In this document: positions 4,766-5,665 of the stretch, in pieces
Numbering within the stretch: position 1 is the first letter of the stretch
How the letters are laid out: every line of letters starts with the position of its first letter
Source: Flavobacteriales bacterium
GTDB taxonomy: Bacteria > Bacteroidota > Bacteroidia > Flavobacteriales_D > Sanyastnellaceae
Assembly (NCBI GenBank): GCA_027488055.1
Contig: JAIYCK010000366.1
Location: 1 to 5,665 of the forward strand
DNA: 5,665 nucleotides
Reading direction: 5' to 3'
Notes under the pieces: generated by a model
Told to the model about the DNA's origin: nothing
Databases searched by the model: none
What the model saw: only the letters and a program-made list of their open reading frames with translations
Translations under genes and position numbers: made by a program

Positions 4766-5665
4766 CAGTGCGGTGTATCCTGCCAAACCAATACAACCAT
4801 TTGATCATAATTGGCAATGCCATCTTGTATCCCCATCGATTTCAGATATAAATCATTTGAAATTGCAGCTACTTTGGCGGAAGCAGTTCGATAGTGCAGA
4901 TTGTCCTCTTTCACTTTTTGATGAGTAGCCATCAAAGCGGAATTCATTTGTTGATTCAATTGGTGGACATAGGGTTCTGACGAGTTGACCAAGATGCCTC
5001 TCAGCTTGCACCACAACTCGTAATCTGCCATCCACTCGGCCTGTTGATCCCATTTGTTTCCCATTGGCATTTTGAGCGCCATGTATGCGCAATAATCAGC
5101 CTCCCCTTCCCCACTAATCCCATATCCATGTGCCATTTCATGGGTTCGGATAAAAGACAGCACCTCGGAAGGATGCCTCACGCTTGTATGCCCTTCCATG
5201 AACCAAGGCAAATAAATACCACTTATACCGGCATATCGAATGAAACCCAGATCGTACCAAGCGCGCGCTCTGACACGTCCCAAAACAGGCCAATCTTTGG
5301 TTCTTAAGAAGGCCTCAAGTCGCAGGCGCACTTCATCTTCAGGAATATCCTGCATTGCCATTGATGAATTTTTATTCAACCGTTCTTGCACTTCCAAGGC
5401 CCACTCAAATAATTGATGATCCGTAAGAATTGTGCTCTTGTTTTCCACTAGTGGTGCAGAGGCATAATGAAACCCCCATAGCCAGATGAACAGAATGATG
5501 CCCCAAACAATGGATTTAAAGATCCTCAACAACCTTAACTTCCAGGTGAATTCATATTTCTTGGAGCGAAAAAAATTCCATACAAAAACGCCCGCAAACA
5601 GCATTGCAGGTGGAAATGGAAGCAATCCAAGCGTGTAATCATATGCGATTCGCCAAGCTTGAAAA
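4765..5665 (-). CDS. DUF3810 integral-membrane zinc metalloprotease-like protein (N-terminus beyond window)
   Basis: The minus-strand frame stays open to the right edge: 299 residues plus a TGA stop are visible. A TTG at 5625 is available as a start, but in-frame codons before it (AWRIAYDYTLG, then LLPFPP) continue the family pattern and contain no ATG, so the gene is judged 5'-partial. Counting from the edge, membrane segments lie near residues 14-32 and 49-67, ending WGFHYASAPL, the counterpart of the family's WGLNYYRPPL. GISGIYLPW then precedes the zincin motif HEMAH (His175, Glu176, His179; bases 5142-5128) and GEGEADYCAYMAL, in which Glu188 is the likely third zinc ligand. DUF3810 proteins are predicted membrane-anchored metalloproteases; the substrate is not known. 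All three ligands are present, so the enzyme looks intact. The gene converges on the RRM gene and shares its terminator. Confidence 0.88.
   Translation of the reverse strand, partial: FQAWRIAYDYTLGLLPFPPAMLFAGVFVWNFFRSKKYEFTWKLRLLRIFKSIVWGIILFIWLWGFHYASAPLVENKSTILTDHQLFEWALEVQERLNKNSSMAMQDIPEDEVRLRLEAFLRTKDWPVLGRVRARAWYDLGFIRYAGISGIYLPWFMEGHTSVRHPSEVLSFIRTHEMAHGYGISGEGEADYCAYMALKMPMGNKWDQQAEWMADYELWCKLRGILVNSSEPYVHQLNQQMNSALMATHQKVKEDNLHYRTASAKVAAISNDLYLKSMGIQDGIANYDQMVVLVWQDTPH

Noticed and set aside
4515..4823. A 102-codon minus-strand frame across the RRM gene and terminator
   Set aside because: It is an antisense shadow of the RRM repeat-rich tail, has Thr/Val-rich composition and crosses the terminator.
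1..5665. A new multi-gene defence, mobile or biosynthetic system
   Set aside because: Genes alternate in strand, each with its own signals; no integrase, transposase, toxin-antitoxin pair, direct-repeat array or linked enzymes are seen.

Overview
The window looks like an ordinary chromosomal stretch of a Bacteroidota bacterium, probably Flavobacteriales-like. This rests on protein families and architectures I recognise as typical of that phylum (a DUF4369/DUF5106/TlpA-type thioredoxin, a DUF2797 protein, a DUF3810 membrane metalloprotease, a small RRM protein with a Gly/Arg tail). It also rests on the absence of Shine-Dalgarno sequences before the starts and on promoter-like motifs of the Bacteroidota type (TTG, a spacer, then TAnnTTTG). 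The species cannot be named from the sequence alone.

Layout, left to right. Positions 1-1526 (minus) hold a secreted TlpA-like thiol-disulfide protein that runs off the left edge; it is fully open in one frame and has a CGHC active site. A divergent intergenic region (1527-1720) carries its promoter and the start region of the next gene. Positions 1721-2395 (plus) encode a YeeZ-like NAD(P)-binding SDR/epimerase. The family's C-terminal segment continues in the same frame after an internal TAA for 31 more codons, to 2491. Positions 2488-3117 (minus) encode a cytoplasmic thioredoxin-fold protein with a single-cysteine WCGDA motif; its stop codon overlaps the ancestral stop of the SDR gene tail to tail. 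Positions 3326-4150 (plus) encode a DUF2797 protein that has lost three of the four cysteines expected in its N-terminal zinc ribbon. Positions 4338-4712 (plus) encode an RRM RNA-binding protein behind a promoter and a leader of about 105 nt with competing helices, followed by a strong intrinsic terminator. Positions 4765-5665 (minus) encode a DUF3810 integral-membrane zinc metalloprotease whose N-terminus lies beyond the right edge.

The genes are mostly monocistronic and alternate in strand, so nothing suggests one operon or a shared pathway. Two thioredoxin-fold proteins lie on either side of the SDR gene, but one is exported and the other cytoplasmic. I see no mobile element, CRISPR array, tRNA or rRNA. 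I do not find convincing evidence of a new multi-gene system. The points most worth a second look are the in-frame stop in the SDR gene, the structured leader of the RRM gene, and the cysteine-depleted DUF2797 protein.
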